Assembly: GCA_019264505.1 (NCBI GenBank)
Contig: JAHUZY010000166.1
Location: 1-24,088 of the forward strand
Reading direction: 5' to 3'
DNA length: 24,088 nt
Source of the DNA: Phenylobacterium sp.
GTDB lineage: Bacteria > Pseudomonadota > Alphaproteobacteria > Caulobacterales > Caulobacteraceae
A model generated the notes under the pieces. It was not told the origin of the DNA, searched no databases, and worked only from the letters and a program-made list of their open reading frames with translations. The position numbers were made by a program, and so were the translations under genes. Each line of letters begins with the position of its first letter. Positions within the stretch are counted from its first letter, which is position 1. Shown in pieces: positions 5,933-13,719 of this stretch.

Positions 5933-8017
5933 TTGTCCTGGAGTTCCCCCATTAACCGGCAAAGCCGACAGCTCCTGCTCGCCGTCACGCTTTACGGCGG
6001 CTATGTCGCCAATCTCTGGCTGACCAACGTCCTCAGGGAGACGACCGGGGTCGGCACGATCTGGACGGCCAACGCCTTTGTCATTGGCGCCCTTTTGCTA
6101 TTGCCGGCCCGCTGGGCGCCGGCCCTGCTGGCCGTGGGTTTCGTGCTGCAGGGGGCCGTCATTCTGGCCTTTGGGCACCCGCTCTATGGCGCCGTGGGCT
6201 ACAGTCTTCTGAACGTCATTGAAGCGGTGGCCGTTGTCCATCTGGCCCGCAGGCTGAATGCCGTGCGGCTCACCACGCCGGGCCGGTTCGCCGCCTTGAT
6301 CTTCCTGGCCTTGGCGCCGGTCCTCGTGGTCTCGGCCCTGCTGCTGGGGCTAGGCGCCCTCATGATCGAGGGCAACTTCCCGACGGATATGCTGGTCAAC
6401 CGGCTGGGCGCGAAGTTCCTGGGCATGTCGCTGGTGCTGCCGGCCATCCTGCTGCTCAGCCAGGGTCGACGGACGCGTCTTCTGTCCGAGCGCTCCTGGG
6501 AGATCACGCTGGGCTATGCGGCCGTAGCTGTGCTGGTGGCGCTGATCATCACCCCGGCCGCGCCCATCGCCCTGCTGACCATGTTCCCGGTCATCACCAT
6601 CCTTGGGCTACGGACAGGTCCGCAAGCGGTCACAGTGTCTATGGCGGTGGCCTGCGTGGTCCTGCTGACGGTCGGCTTCCTTTGGGGGCGCGCGCCGGTC
6701 CTGGCTGAGACCCGGACGCTGTCTCAACAGGTGACCCTGTTCCAGGTCTATCTGGGCCTGGTGTTCGGCACCGGCATCGTCACGGCTCTGATGGCCATCC
6801 ACCAGCAGCGCCTGCGCGACCTGATCCTGCGTCGCTCCATCAGCCACCAGCGGGCGCGGGAGCGGGCCGAGGCCGCCTCGGTGGCCAAGACCGACTTCCT
6901 GGCCACCATGAGCCACGAAATCAGGACGCCGTTGAATTCGATCATCGGCTTCGCCCAGGTCCTGGATATGGACAAGGAGATGCGCGCCGACAGCCGGCGG
7001 CAGATCGATCTGATCCGACGTTCGGGCATCGCGCTGTTGACGGTGGTCAACGATATTCTCGACTTCTCCAAGGTCGAGGCTGGCCGCATTGAACTCGATC
7101 CCAAGCCGGTCGACCTGACCGTCGTCTGCCGCGACGCCCTGGCCATCGTCGCCGAGGCGGCCGACAGCAAGGGCCTGGCCCTGACCATGCAGGTCGAGGG
7201 CGAGCTGGCGGAGGGGCATGTCTGCGACGATCACCGTCTCTGTCAGGTGCTCCTCAACTATCTGAACAATGCGGTGAAGTTCACCGATGCGGGGCAGGTG
7301 ACCCTGACCCTGACGGCGACCCCCGAGGGCGAGCGCGACCGGGTGCGGATCTCGGTCGCCGACACCGGCGTAGGCATCGCCCCGACGGCGGCCGCCACCC
7401 TGTTCCAGCGGTTCAGCCAGGTCGACTCCTCGGTCAGCCGCACGCACGGCGGCACGGGCCTGGGCCTGGCGATCTGCAAGGGCCTGGTGGAGGCCATGGG
7501 CGGTCAGGTCGGGGTGGAGTCTGCGCCCGGCGCCGGTTCAACCTTCTGGCTGGAGCTGCACCTGGAGCGCGCACGGGTCTCGATCTCGGCCGAAGAAGAC
7601 GATGATCGCGCCGCAGCCCTGTCGGCGCATATCCTGCTCGTCGACGACCATCCCATGAACCGTGAGCTGGGGGTTCTGATGCTGCAGATTCTTGGCTGCA
7701 CCGCCGATGTCGCCTGTGACGGCCGCGAGGCCATCGAGGCCGCCAAGACCGGCCGCTATGACGCCATCCTGATGGACCTGCACATGCCAGGCGTGGATGG
7801 CCTGGCGGCGACCCGGGCGATCCGCGCCCTGGAAGGCGAGCGGGGCCAGGTGCCGATCATCGCCATGAGCGCCGACGTGCTGCCCGAACAGATCGCCCGC
7901 ATGCGCGACGTGGGCATGGTCGACAGTGTCGACAAGCCCGTGAAGATCGAGAATCTCCACGCCTGCCTGAGCCGCTGGACCGGGGGAGGGACATCGGAGA
8001 GTTGCGCCGCCGCCTGA
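5933..8017 (+). CDS. MASE1 hybrid sensor histidine kinase/response regulator
   Basis: Membrane signalling protein, 694 residues from this TTG. An N-terminal MASE1-like sensor with about eight hydrophobic segments (about 10-290) is followed by a short coiled region, HisKA with FLATMSHEIRTPLN (phospho-His328), and HATPase_c with NNAVKF (445-450), DTGVG (477-481) and GTGLGL (507-512). A C-terminal receiver has the phospho-acceptor Asp615 in LMDLHMPG and Lys668. All catalytic motifs are intact. The start is uncertain because the N-terminus has no ATG or GTG: TTG codons lie at 5885 and 5933, and an ATT at 5951 has a well-placed GGAG 7 nt upstream. No PAS or output domain is present, so signal is probably relayed to a separate phosphotransfer protein. 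The signal sensed is unknown. Confidence 0.9.
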   Translation: MSWSSPINRQSRQLLLAVTLYGGYVANLWLTNVLRETTGVGTIWTANAFVIGALLLLPARWAPALLAVGFVLQGAVILAFGHPLYGAVGYSLLNVIEAVAVVHLARRLNAVRLTTPGRFAALIFLALAPVLVVSALLLGLGALMIEGNFPTDMLVNRLGAKFLGMSLVLPAILLLSQGRRTRLLSERSWEITLGYAAVAVLVALIITPAAPIALLTMFPVITILGLRTGPQAVTVSMAVACVVLLTVGFLWGRAPVLAETRTLSQQVTLFQVYLGLVFGTGIVTALMAIHQQRLRDLILRRSISHQRARERAEAASVAKTDFLATMSHEIRTPLNSIIGFAQVLDMDKEMRADSRRQIDLIRRSGIALLTVVNDILDFSKVEAGRIELDPKPVDLTVVCRDALAIVAEAADSKGLALTMQVEGELAEGHVCDDHRLCQVLLNYLNNAVKFTDAGQVTLTLTATPEGERDRVRISVADTGVGIAPTAAATLFQRFSQVDSSVSRTHGGTGLGLAICKGLVEAMGGQVGVESAPGAGSTFWLELHLERARVSISAEEDDDRAAALSAHILLVDDHPMNRELGVLMLQILGCTADVACDGREAIEAAKTGRYDAILMDLHMPGVDGLAATRAIRALEGERGQVPIIAMSADVLPEQIARMRDVGMVDSVDKPVKIENLHACLSRWTGGGTSESCAAA

Positions 8018-8054
8018 GCCGTCAGGTCGGGCCCCAGACCCGGCGCGAGCGTTC

Positions 8055-8375
8055 CTAGGTCCGGTTCCGGTCCCAGGAGCCGAACTCATAGGCGATGCAG
8101 CGGTCGATCAGGGTTCGCCAGACCGGCTCGGCGATGGCCTCGGAGAGGCCAGCCTCACGGGCGGCGGCGCGGACCTTGGCGACCACGTCCTCGATGCGGG
8201 CCTCATCCCGCACCACCCCACGGTGGGGTTTGATCCGGGCGGCGGCGTCCATGAAGTCCTGCCGTTCGGCCAGCAGCTTGACCAGCGCCCGGTCCAGGGC
8301 GTCCACCCCCTGGCGGACCTCGGTCATGGAGGTGCAGTCGGCAGGCGCCTTGTGGTCGTCGATCTCAATCAGCAT
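8055..8375 (-). CDS. Chorismate mutase, AroQ/PchB type
   Basis: 106-residue all-helical AroQ-fold enzyme. Such proteins convert chorismate to prephenate for Phe/Tyr synthesis, or in PchB split isochorismate into salicylate and pyruvate. The active-site pattern is present as Arg21, Arg38, Lys49 and Arg60. The N-terminus ADCTSMTEVRQGVDALD and the 11-residue Lys-to-Arg spacing look more like PchB than E. coli AroQ. The position of the conserved Gln near the C-terminus (Gln88 in E. coli, Gln90 in PchB) is Glu97 here. No isochorismate synthase or siderophore gene is nearby, so mutase is the more likely activity. It starts 36 nt after the LysR stop on the same strand and may be co-transcribed. The start at 8375 is weakly supported; Met17 is an alternative. 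Confidence 0.85.
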   Translation of the reverse strand: MLIEIDDHKAPADCTSMTEVRQGVDALDRALVKLLAERQDFMDAAARIKPHRGVVRDEARIEDVVAKVRAAAREAGLSEAIAEPVWRTLIDRCIAYEFGSWDRNRT

Positions 8376-8411
8376 TCAGCACTCTGGTCGCGTTTTGCGC
8401 CGGCGCCTCTC

Positions 8412-9380
8412 TCAGATGCCGGCCCCATTGTCTATCGCCCGCAGGGCGGCCTCATGGGCCTGGGCCTCGGCCGTGATCCAGGCGGTGAACGCCTTGACCT
8501 GCGGCAGCCGACCCTTGGCCTTGGGATGGACGAGGTAATAGGCGAAGTCCACCGCCGTGGCGATCTGTAACGGCGCCACCAGCCGTCCGGCCTCCAGATC
8601 GGCCTGGGCCAGGGTGCGCTTGGCCAGCGCCACGCCACGGCCGTTGGCGGCCGCCTCGATCACCAGGCTGGACTGGTTGAACCGCGGGCCGCGCGAGCCA
8701 TCCACCGTCTTCAGACCCCGCGCCGCCAGCCACATGGCCCAGTCGGGGCAGGAGGCGTCGAGCTCGGCGGAGCCGTCGTGCAGCAGGATGTGATTGACCA
8801 GGTCAGCGGGTTCGTTGAGCGGGATGCGGGCCATCAGTTCGGGGCTGGCCACCGCCAGCACCGTCTCGCTCATCAGGGGTGTGACCTCGAGCCCGGGATA
8901 GCGGCCCGAGCCATAGCGGATGGCGAGGTCCACCTCGCCGGCGCTCAGATCCACCAGCTCCATGCCGGCCGACAACCAGACATCGACCTGGGGATGGGCC
9001 TCCTCGAACTTGCCGAGCCTGGGCACCAGCCATTTGGCGGCGAAGGAGGGGGCAGCCGTGATGCTGAGTCGCCGCCCATCCACCGCCGCGGTCAGGAGCG
9101 AGGCGGCCTCCGCCAGCCGGTCGAAGGCCTCGCGCAGGGCGGGGAGGGCGGTCTGGGCCGCATCGGTGAGCAAAAGGCCCTTGGGCGTGCGCTTGAACAG
9201 GGCCGCGCCCACATAGTCCTCAAGGTTCTGAATCTGCTGGCTGACGGCGCCTGGCGTGACCGAGAGCTCCTCGGCGGCGCGGCTGAAATTCAGATGGCGG
9301 GCGGCGGCCTCGAAGGCGCGCAGGGCGTTGAGGGGCGGCAGACGCCGTCGGTCTCCGCTGCGTTCAGCCTGTCGTTCCAT
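8412..9380 (-). CDS. LysR-family regulator, GcvA type
   Basis: 322-residue LysR-type regulator. The N-terminal winged helix-turn-helix is clear (LNFSRAAEELSVTPGAVSQQ, residues 30-49) and is preceded by LPPLNALRAFEAAARH, the signature of the GcvA/AmpR branch rather than CysB. The C-terminal periplasmic-binding-like effector domain (about 100-300) begins LSITAAPSFAAKWLVPRLGKF-like. The ATG at 9380 has AGGAA about 5 nt upstream; the open frame beyond it is rejected. The gene is divergent from the sulfate assimilation operon and separated by 173 bp with a long imperfect dyad, so it may control that operon or itself. The ligand is unknown: the name GcvA refers only to sequence branch. Confidence 0.93.
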   Translation of the reverse strand: MERQAERSGDRRRLPPLNALRAFEAAARHLNFSRAAEELSVTPGAVSQQIQNLEDYVGAALFKRTPKGLLLTDAAQTALPALREAFDRLAEAASLLTAAVDGRRLSITAAPSFAAKWLVPRLGKFEEAHPQVDVWLSAGMELVDLSAGEVDLAIRYGSGRYPGLEVTPLMSETVLAVASPELMARIPLNEPADLVNHILLHDGSAELDASCPDWAMWLAARGLKTVDGSRGPRFNQSSLVIEAAANGRGVALAKRTLAQADLEAGRLVAPLQIATAVDFAYYLVHPKAKGRLPQVKAFTAWITAEAQAHEAALRAIDNGAGI

Positions 9381-9415
9381 AAGATTTCCTGAACCCCCGG
9401 GCAGAACTCCTTGGG

Positions 9416-9448
9416 TTGCGAAGTGGGGTGGTTTTCCCCAGTTTGCAA
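9416..9448. promoter_or_regulatory. Imperfect 13-bp inverted repeat, candidate LysR operator
   Basis: Arms TTGCGAAGTGGGG (9416-9428) and CCCCAGTTTGCAA (9436-9448) match at 11 of 13 positions around a 7-nt centre. The outer TTGC/GCAA ends and a position 36-68 bp from the LysR start suit a LysR-type binding site between divergent genes. It is also able to fold as RNA. The assignment is inferred. Confidence 0.5.
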
Positions 9449-9450
9449 GC

Positions 9451-9484
9451 ATCCGGCGGCGTCATGGCCCTTTCGTCGCCGGAT
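9451..9484 (+). promoter_or_regulatory. Stem-loop upstream of cobA
   Basis: Arms 9451-9461 and 9474-9484 form 11 pairs, one a G-U wobble, around a 12-nt loop. It lies directly after the 9416-9448 dyad and has no U-tract. It could be a leader RNA element of the sulfate assimilation operon or a second protein-binding palindrome. Confidence 0.45.
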
Positions 9485-9489
9485 ATTCG

Positions 9490-9528
9490 ACGGGGCGGGC
9501 GCAATCCCGCCCCGTCGGCCTTCGGGCT
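9490..9528 (+). promoter_or_regulatory. Two adjacent hairpins just before cobA
   Basis: A perfect 10-bp GC-rich stem (9490-9499 with 9506-9515, six-base loop) is followed by a small hairpin with a UUCG tetraloop closed by C-G (9517-9520 with 9525-9528). The cobA ATG is 26 nt further on. There is no poly-U run, so a simple intrinsic terminator is unlikely unless it is conditional or Rho-assisted. No known riboswitch class was recognised. Confidence 0.45.
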
Positions 9529-9553
9529 CAAGCGTGATAGAGAAGCTAAAACC

Positions 9554-10399
9554 ATGGCGACCAGCGACCGATCCACCCGGCGACCCGGCGGTCTCGTCCT
9601 TCTGGACGGGGCGAGCGCTCGTGCGGCCGGGATGGTGTGGCTGGTGGGGGCCGGTCCTGGCGATCCGGAGCTTCTGACCCTGAAGGCGCTGAAGGCGTTG
9701 CAAGGGGCGCAGGTCGTGGTGCACGACGGCCTCGTCTCCGACGAAATTCTCGATCTCGCGCCGGCCGGCGCCCAGAGGATCAGCGTGGCCAAGCGCAAGT
9801 CGCGTCATGCCTACCCGCAGGAAGAGATCAACCGGATGCTGGTGGCCTTCGCCCTGCAGGGCTTGAGGGTCGTGCGGCTGAAGGGGGGCGATCCCTTCAT
9901 CTTCGGCCGTGGCGGCGAGGAGCTGGAAGCCTGCCGGGCGGCGGGCGTCGAGTGCGTCATCGTTCCCGGCGTGACCGCGGCCCTGGCGGCCGGGGCCAGC
10001 GCCGGCGCCCCTCTGACCCATCGGGGCATGGCCCAGGCGGTCACCTTCGTCACCGGCCATGCGGCCAAGGATGGCGAGCCGGATCTGGACTGGGACAGTC
10101 TCGCCCGCCCCAACCAGACGGTGGTCATCTATATGGGCGTCTCAACCGCCTCCGGAATCGCCCGCAGGCTGACACAGGCCGGCCGTAACCCGGCCACGCC
10201 GGCGCTTATTGTCGAGAACGCCAGCCGGGCCGACGAACGGCGCATGGTCACCACCCTGGCAGGGCTGGCCGAGGCCGCCGCCACCCTGAAGGGGCCGGCC
10301 CTGCTGATCGTCGGCGAAGCCATGGCTCTGGCCCAGGCAGGAGACGCCGGGCTGGCGACACAGATTGAGGCTCGCGCCGCCGAGCTGGGAGGCAAGTGA
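9554..10399 (+). CDS. cobA: Uroporphyrinogen-III C-methyltransferase
   Basis: 281-residue SAM-dependent enzyme that methylates uroporphyrinogen III twice to precorrin-2, the precursor of siroheme (and of cobalamin). The SAM-binding VGAGPGDPELLT, the VVVHDGLVSDEIL segment, the RLKGGDPFIFGRGGEE motif and the PGVTAALA loop are all typical. It holds only the methyltransferase: the dehydrogenase/ferrochelatase half found in bifunctional CysG is absent, so that step must be encoded elsewhere. The frame is open upstream to 9416, but that region is a palindrome and the ATG at 9554 gives the normal length. It heads the sulfate assimilation operon, one base before the next gene, and supplies the siroheme for the sulfite reductase. 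Confidence 0.93.
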   Translation: MATSDRSTRRPGGLVLLDGASARAAGMVWLVGAGPGDPELLTLKALKALQGAQVVVHDGLVSDEILDLAPAGAQRISVAKRKSRHAYPQEEINRMLVAFALQGLRVVRLKGGDPFIFGRGGEELEACRAAGVECVIVPGVTAALAAGASAGAPLTHRGMAQAVTFVTGHAAKDGEPDLDWDSLARPNQTVVIYMGVSTASGIARRLTQAGRNPATPALIVENASRADERRMVTTLAGLAEAAATLKGPALLIVGEAMALAQAGDAGLATQIEARAAELGGK

Positions 10400-10400
10400 G

Positions 10401-10760
10401 ATGAAGGCCCTGACCGCCAATCGCCTGATCGATGGTGATGTCGTGTTCTGGAAGTCCGGCCAGTGGGTCGAGGGCTTCGGGGACGCCGACCTGTTTGATG
10501 ATCCGGCCGCCGCCGAGGCCGCCGAGGGCCAGGCCAAGTCGCAGCCGACCGTGGTGATCGATCCCTATCTGATCGACCTGATGGAATCCGACGGCCTCTG
10601 GGCGCCGCTGAGCTATCGCGAGCGGATCCGGGCGCTTGGGCCCACCAACCACCCGACCCACGGCAAGCAGGCTGTGGGCGGCGAGGTGATCGAAGCCCTG
10701 CTGCATGCCGACGGCGCGGCCCGCTCCAGCGGTCGCGTCAACCTGATCAAGCGTAAGTAA
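10401..10760 (+). CDS. DUF2849 domain-containing protein
   Basis: 119-residue protein of unknown biochemical role, of the family regularly found between the siroheme methyltransferase and sulfite reductase genes of alphaproteobacteria. It opens MKALTANRLIDGDVVFWKSG and contains VVIDPYLIDLM and PLSYRERIRALGPTNHPT. There is no signal peptide, membrane segment or cysteine. It starts 1 nt after the cobA stop and ends 10 nt before the sulfite reductase, so it is embedded in the operon and probably co-translated. An accessory role in sulfite reductase expression or assembly is a guess from context only. The family name is from memory of its pattern and place. Confidence 0.85.
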   Translation: MKALTANRLIDGDVVFWKSGQWVEGFGDADLFDDPAAAEAAEGQAKSQPTVVIDPYLIDLMESDGLWAPLSYRERIRALGPTNHPTHGKQAVGGEVIEALLHADGAARSSGRVNLIKRK

Positions 10761-10770
10761 GGAGCGCCGA

Positions 10771-12426
10771 ATGTACCAGTACGACGCTGTCGACCAGGAA
10801 TTCGTCGCTGACCGCGCCCGGGAGTTCCGCGAGCAGGTGGCCAGGCGCCTGTCGGGCGAGCTGAGCGAAGACCAGTTCAAGATGCTGCGCCTGATGAACG
10901 GCCTCTATCTGCAGCTGCACGCCTATATGCTGCGGATCGCCATTCCCTATGGCTCGCTGAACGGCCGCCAGATGCGCCGTCTGGCCCATATCGGCCGGAC
11001 CTACGACCGGGGCTATGGCCACTTCACCACCCGCCAGAATCTGCAGTTCCACTGGATCAAGCTGCGGGACGCGCCCGACATCCTCGACCAGCTGGCCGAG
11101 GTGGACATGCACGCCATCCAGACCAGCGGCAACTGCATCCGCAATGTGACCTCCGATCCCTATGCCGGCGCCACCGCCGAGGAGCTGGACGATCCGCGGG
11201 TCTGGTCCGAAGCCATCCGCCAGTGGTCGAGCCTGCACCCGGAATTCTCGTTCCTGCCGCGCAAGTTCAAGATCGCCATCACCGCTGCGCCTAAGGACCG
11301 CACGGCGGCCAAGGTGCACGATATCGGCCTGATGATCCGCCGTGGGCGCGATGGTCAGCTGGGCTTCGAGGTGATCGTCGGCGGCGGCCTCGGCCGCACC
11401 CCTTATGTGGGTCCGACCATCACCGAGTTCCTGCCGGCCAACCGGCTGTTCTCGTACCTGGAGGCGATCCTGCGGGTCTATAACCGCCACGGTCGTCGGG
11501 ACAATATCTACAAGGCGCGGATCAAGATCCTGGTCGCCGCCCTGGGGGCTGAGGAGTTCGCCCGTCAGGTGGCCGAGGAGTGGGCCAAGATCGGGCCGGA
11601 GGGCGACCTGCCCGACACCGAACTCGCCCGGATTCGCGGGGCGTTCGCCACCACGGTCTTCGACGTCCTTCCGGCCCAGTCGGAGGTCTTCGAGGCGGCC
11701 AAGGCCGCCGATCCGGCCCTGGCCCGGTTTGCGCGTAACAATCTGCGGCCGCACAAGAAGCCCGGCTATACGATCGTCGAGGTCTCGCTGAAGACCATCG
11801 GCGACACCCCGGGCGACGCCACCTCCGACCAGATGGATGTGATCGCCGACCTGGCCGAGCGCTATGGCCAGGACGACATCCGCGTGACCCATGAGCAGAA
11901 CCTCGTCCTGCCCCATGTGCGGCTGGATGATGTGCCGGAAGTGTTCGCCCAGCTGCAGGCCGCAGGCCTGGCCAGCGCCAATGTGAACCTGATCTCGGAC
12001 ATCATCGCCTGCCCGGGGCTGGACTACTGCGCGCTCGCCAACGCCCGGGCCATCCCCGTGGCCCAGCAGATCGCCCAGACCTTCGCCGATCCCGATCGCG
12101 CCGAGGCCATCGGCGAGCTGAAGATCAAGATCAGCGGCTGCATCAACGCCTGCGGCCACCACCATGTGGGCCACATCGGCATCCTGGGCGTCGATAAGAA
12201 GGGCGAGGAGTTCTACCAACTCACCCTCGGCGGCTCCGGCGCCGAGGATGCTGCGGTGGGCAAGATGCTCGGCCCGGCCCTCCCGTACGACAAGGTGGCC
12301 AGCGCCATCGACACCCTGGTCGAGGTCTATCTGCGCGAACGCCGCGAGGGCGAGCGCTTCCTCGACACCTATCGCCGCACCGGCGTCGAACCCTTCAAGG
12401 AGGCCGTCTATGCCGACGCTCATTAG
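10771..12426 (+). CDS. cysI: Sulfite reductase hemoprotein (nitrite/sulfite reductase family)
   Basis: 551-residue siroheme and [4Fe-4S] enzyme expected to reduce sulfite to sulfide with six electrons. The cluster/siroheme cysteines are Cys414 and Cys420 (ACPGLDYCALA) and Cys457 and Cys461 (SGCINACGHHHVGH). The N-terminal half has the ferrodoxin-like repeat with FTTRQNLQFHW (85-95) and GNCIRN (120-125). An AAGGAG site precedes the ATG by 6 nt. Family members also reduce nitrite, but the neighbours (APS reductase, DUF934, cobA, FNR) make sulfite the likely substrate. There is no CysJ flavoprotein in the operon; an FNR-type gene 1.3 kb downstream probably provides reductant. The last 17 nt overlap the start of the next gene. 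Confidence 0.93.
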   Translation: MYQYDAVDQEFVADRAREFREQVARRLSGELSEDQFKMLRLMNGLYLQLHAYMLRIAIPYGSLNGRQMRRLAHIGRTYDRGYGHFTTRQNLQFHWIKLRDAPDILDQLAEVDMHAIQTSGNCIRNVTSDPYAGATAEELDDPRVWSEAIRQWSSLHPEFSFLPRKFKIAITAAPKDRTAAKVHDIGLMIRRGRDGQLGFEVIVGGGLGRTPYVGPTITEFLPANRLFSYLEAILRVYNRHGRRDNIYKARIKILVAALGAEEFARQVAEEWAKIGPEGDLPDTELARIRGAFATTVFDVLPAQSEVFEAAKAADPALARFARNNLRPHKKPGYTIVEVSLKTIGDTPGDATSDQMDVIADLAERYGQDDIRVTHEQNLVLPHVRLDDVPEVFAQLQAAGLASANVNLISDIIACPGLDYCALANARAIPVAQQIAQTFADPDRAEAIGELKIKISGCINACGHHHVGHIGILGVDKKGEEFYQLTLGGSGAEDAAVGKMLGPALPYDKVASAIDTLVEVYLRERREGERFLDTYRRTGVEPFKEAVYADAH

Positions 12427-12916
12427 GCGACAGGACGACGACCAGTTCATCCTGGGCGATGATCCCTTCACCGCGGTGGCCGATGACGAAGGCCTGCCGC
12501 CAGGCGACGTGATCATCTCCTTCACCCGCTTCCAGGCCGAGGGCGACCGCCTGCTGGCCGAGGGCCGCGCCGTGGGCGTGCGCCTGGAGCCGGCTGAGGA
12601 GGTTGAGGCCCTGGCCTATGACCTGCCGCGGATCGCGGTGGTGGCGCTGGCCTTTCCCAAGTACCGCGACGGCCGGGCCTATACCGCCGCCCGGCTGCTG
12701 CGGCAGCGGTTCGCCTATGCCGGCGAGGTCCGCGCCGTGGGCGAGGTGCTGCGCGAACAGGCCGGCTTCATGGTCCGCTGCGGCTTCGACGCCTTCGCCC
12801 CGGCCGATGGGGCAAGCCCGCAGGATTGGGCCCACGCCGTCCATCGCCACCGCCACGTCTATCAGCGGGCCGCCGATCTGCGGACGCCCGCCTTTCTGGA
12901 GCGCGAGGGAGGGTGA
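12410..12916 (+). CDS. DUF934 domain-containing protein
   Basis: 168-residue protein of the DUF934 family, usually found beside sulfite reductase and APS reductase genes and described as an oxidoreductase-associated protein of unknown chemistry. Recognisable parts are VIISFTRFQAEGDRLL, the VGVRLEPAEEVEAL turn and the core VVALAFPKYRDGRAYTAARL, followed by RQRFAYAGEVRAVGEVLREQ. The ATG lies inside the end of cysI with an AAGGAGG site 6 nt upstream, giving a 17-nt overlap and probable translational coupling. The next gene, cysH, starts 2 nt after the stop. Assignment to the family is confident; no catalytic residues are known to me. Confidence 0.88.
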   Translation: MPTLIRRQDDDQFILGDDPFTAVADDEGLPPGDVIISFTRFQAEGDRLLAEGRAVGVRLEPAEEVEALAYDLPRIAVVALAFPKYRDGRAYTAARLLRQRFAYAGEVRAVGEVLREQAGFMVRCGFDAFAPADGASPQDWAHAVHRHRHVYQRAADLRTPAFLEREGG

Positions 12917-12918
12917 CC

Positions 12919-13674
12919 ATGGCCTATGACCAGACCGACCACCTCTCCGCCGCCGATCGGCTGGACGGCGAGTTGCGTCATGCCGAGCCGACCGAGATCA
13001 TCGCCGCGGCCCACCGCGAGTTCGGCTACAAGTTGGCCCTGGTGTCGTCCTTCGGCGCGGAATCGGCGGTGCTGTTGCATCTGGCCGCACAGGTGAACCC
13101 GGACATTCCGGTGCTGTTTCTCGACACCGGCATGCTGTTTGGCCAGACCCTGGACTATCGGCGCGGCCTGGCCAAACGCCTGGGCCTGACCGACGTGCGC
13201 GACCTGCGTCCGCACTATCAGGACCTGGCGGTGTCGGACCCGCAGGCCAAGCTCTGGCAGACCGACGTGGACGGCTGCTGCCATATCCGCAAGGTGTTGC
13301 CCCTGGACCGGGCGCTGGGCGAGTTCGACGCCTGGATCACCGGGCGCAAGCGCTTCCATGGGGGCGACCGGCTGTCCATGCGGGTGGTCGAGGAGGCCGA
13401 CCCGCATGTGAAGTTCAATCCCCTGGCCAACTGGGGCAAGGAAGACCTGGACGCCTATGTCGTGGCCCATGACCTGCCGCCCCATCCCCTGGTGGCGCAG
13501 GGCTTTCCGTCCATTGGCTGCTGGCCCTGCACCTCGCCGGTTGAGGATGGGCAGGATGTCCGCGCCGGACGCTGGCAGGGTTCGCAAAAGAGCGAATGCG
13601 GCATACATGTCGCCCGCGCGCCGGGCGTCTCCATGATCGGCGGCGGCTCGGGCAATGTCGGTGGCGACATCTGA
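12919..13674 (+). CDS. cysH: APS/PAPS reductase with [4Fe-4S] cysteines
   Basis: 251-residue assimilatory reductase that converts activated sulfate to sulfite and AMP (or PAP) using thioredoxin or glutathione electrons. The nucleotide loop SSFGAESAVLLHL (43-55) and LDTG (69-72) are present. Two cysteine pairs, Cys120-Cys121 (GCCHIRK) and Cys201/Cys204 (CWPCTSP), are those that bind the [4Fe-4S] cluster, and the catalytic cysteine is Cys227 in KSECGIH. Cluster-bearing members are mostly APS reductases, so APS is the probable substrate rather than PAPS as in E. coli. The ATG at 12919 is 2 nt after the DUF934 stop with a GGGAGGG site ahead of it. No sulfate adenylyltransferase gene is in the window. 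Confidence 0.94.
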   Translation: MAYDQTDHLSAADRLDGELRHAEPTEIIAAAHREFGYKLALVSSFGAESAVLLHLAAQVNPDIPVLFLDTGMLFGQTLDYRRGLAKRLGLTDVRDLRPHYQDLAVSDPQAKLWQTDVDGCCHIRKVLPLDRALGEFDAWITGRKRFHGGDRLSMRVVEEADPHVKFNPLANWGKEDLDAYVVAHDLPPHPLVAQGFPSIGCWPCTSPVEDGQDVRAGRWQGSQKSECGIHVARAPGVSMIGGGSGNVGGDI

Positions 13675-13719
13675 CCTGCGCCCCCATGTGATCTGCGCCT
13701 GAATAGAAAAGACGAAGTG

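Noticed and set aside
8018..8054. Terminator between the convergent kinase and chorismate mutase genes
   Set aside because: Only short GGTC/GACC complementarity is present and there is no U-tract.
9381..9553. Known SAM-II or cobalamin riboswitch before cobA
   Set aside because: The stems are simple stacked hairpins; I could not match the pseudoknot of SAM-II or a B12-box, so no riboswitch class is claimed.
10747..12525. 592-residue minus-strand open frame opposite cysI
   Set aside because: It mirrors the codons of cysI, runs past both of its ends and shows no family motif.
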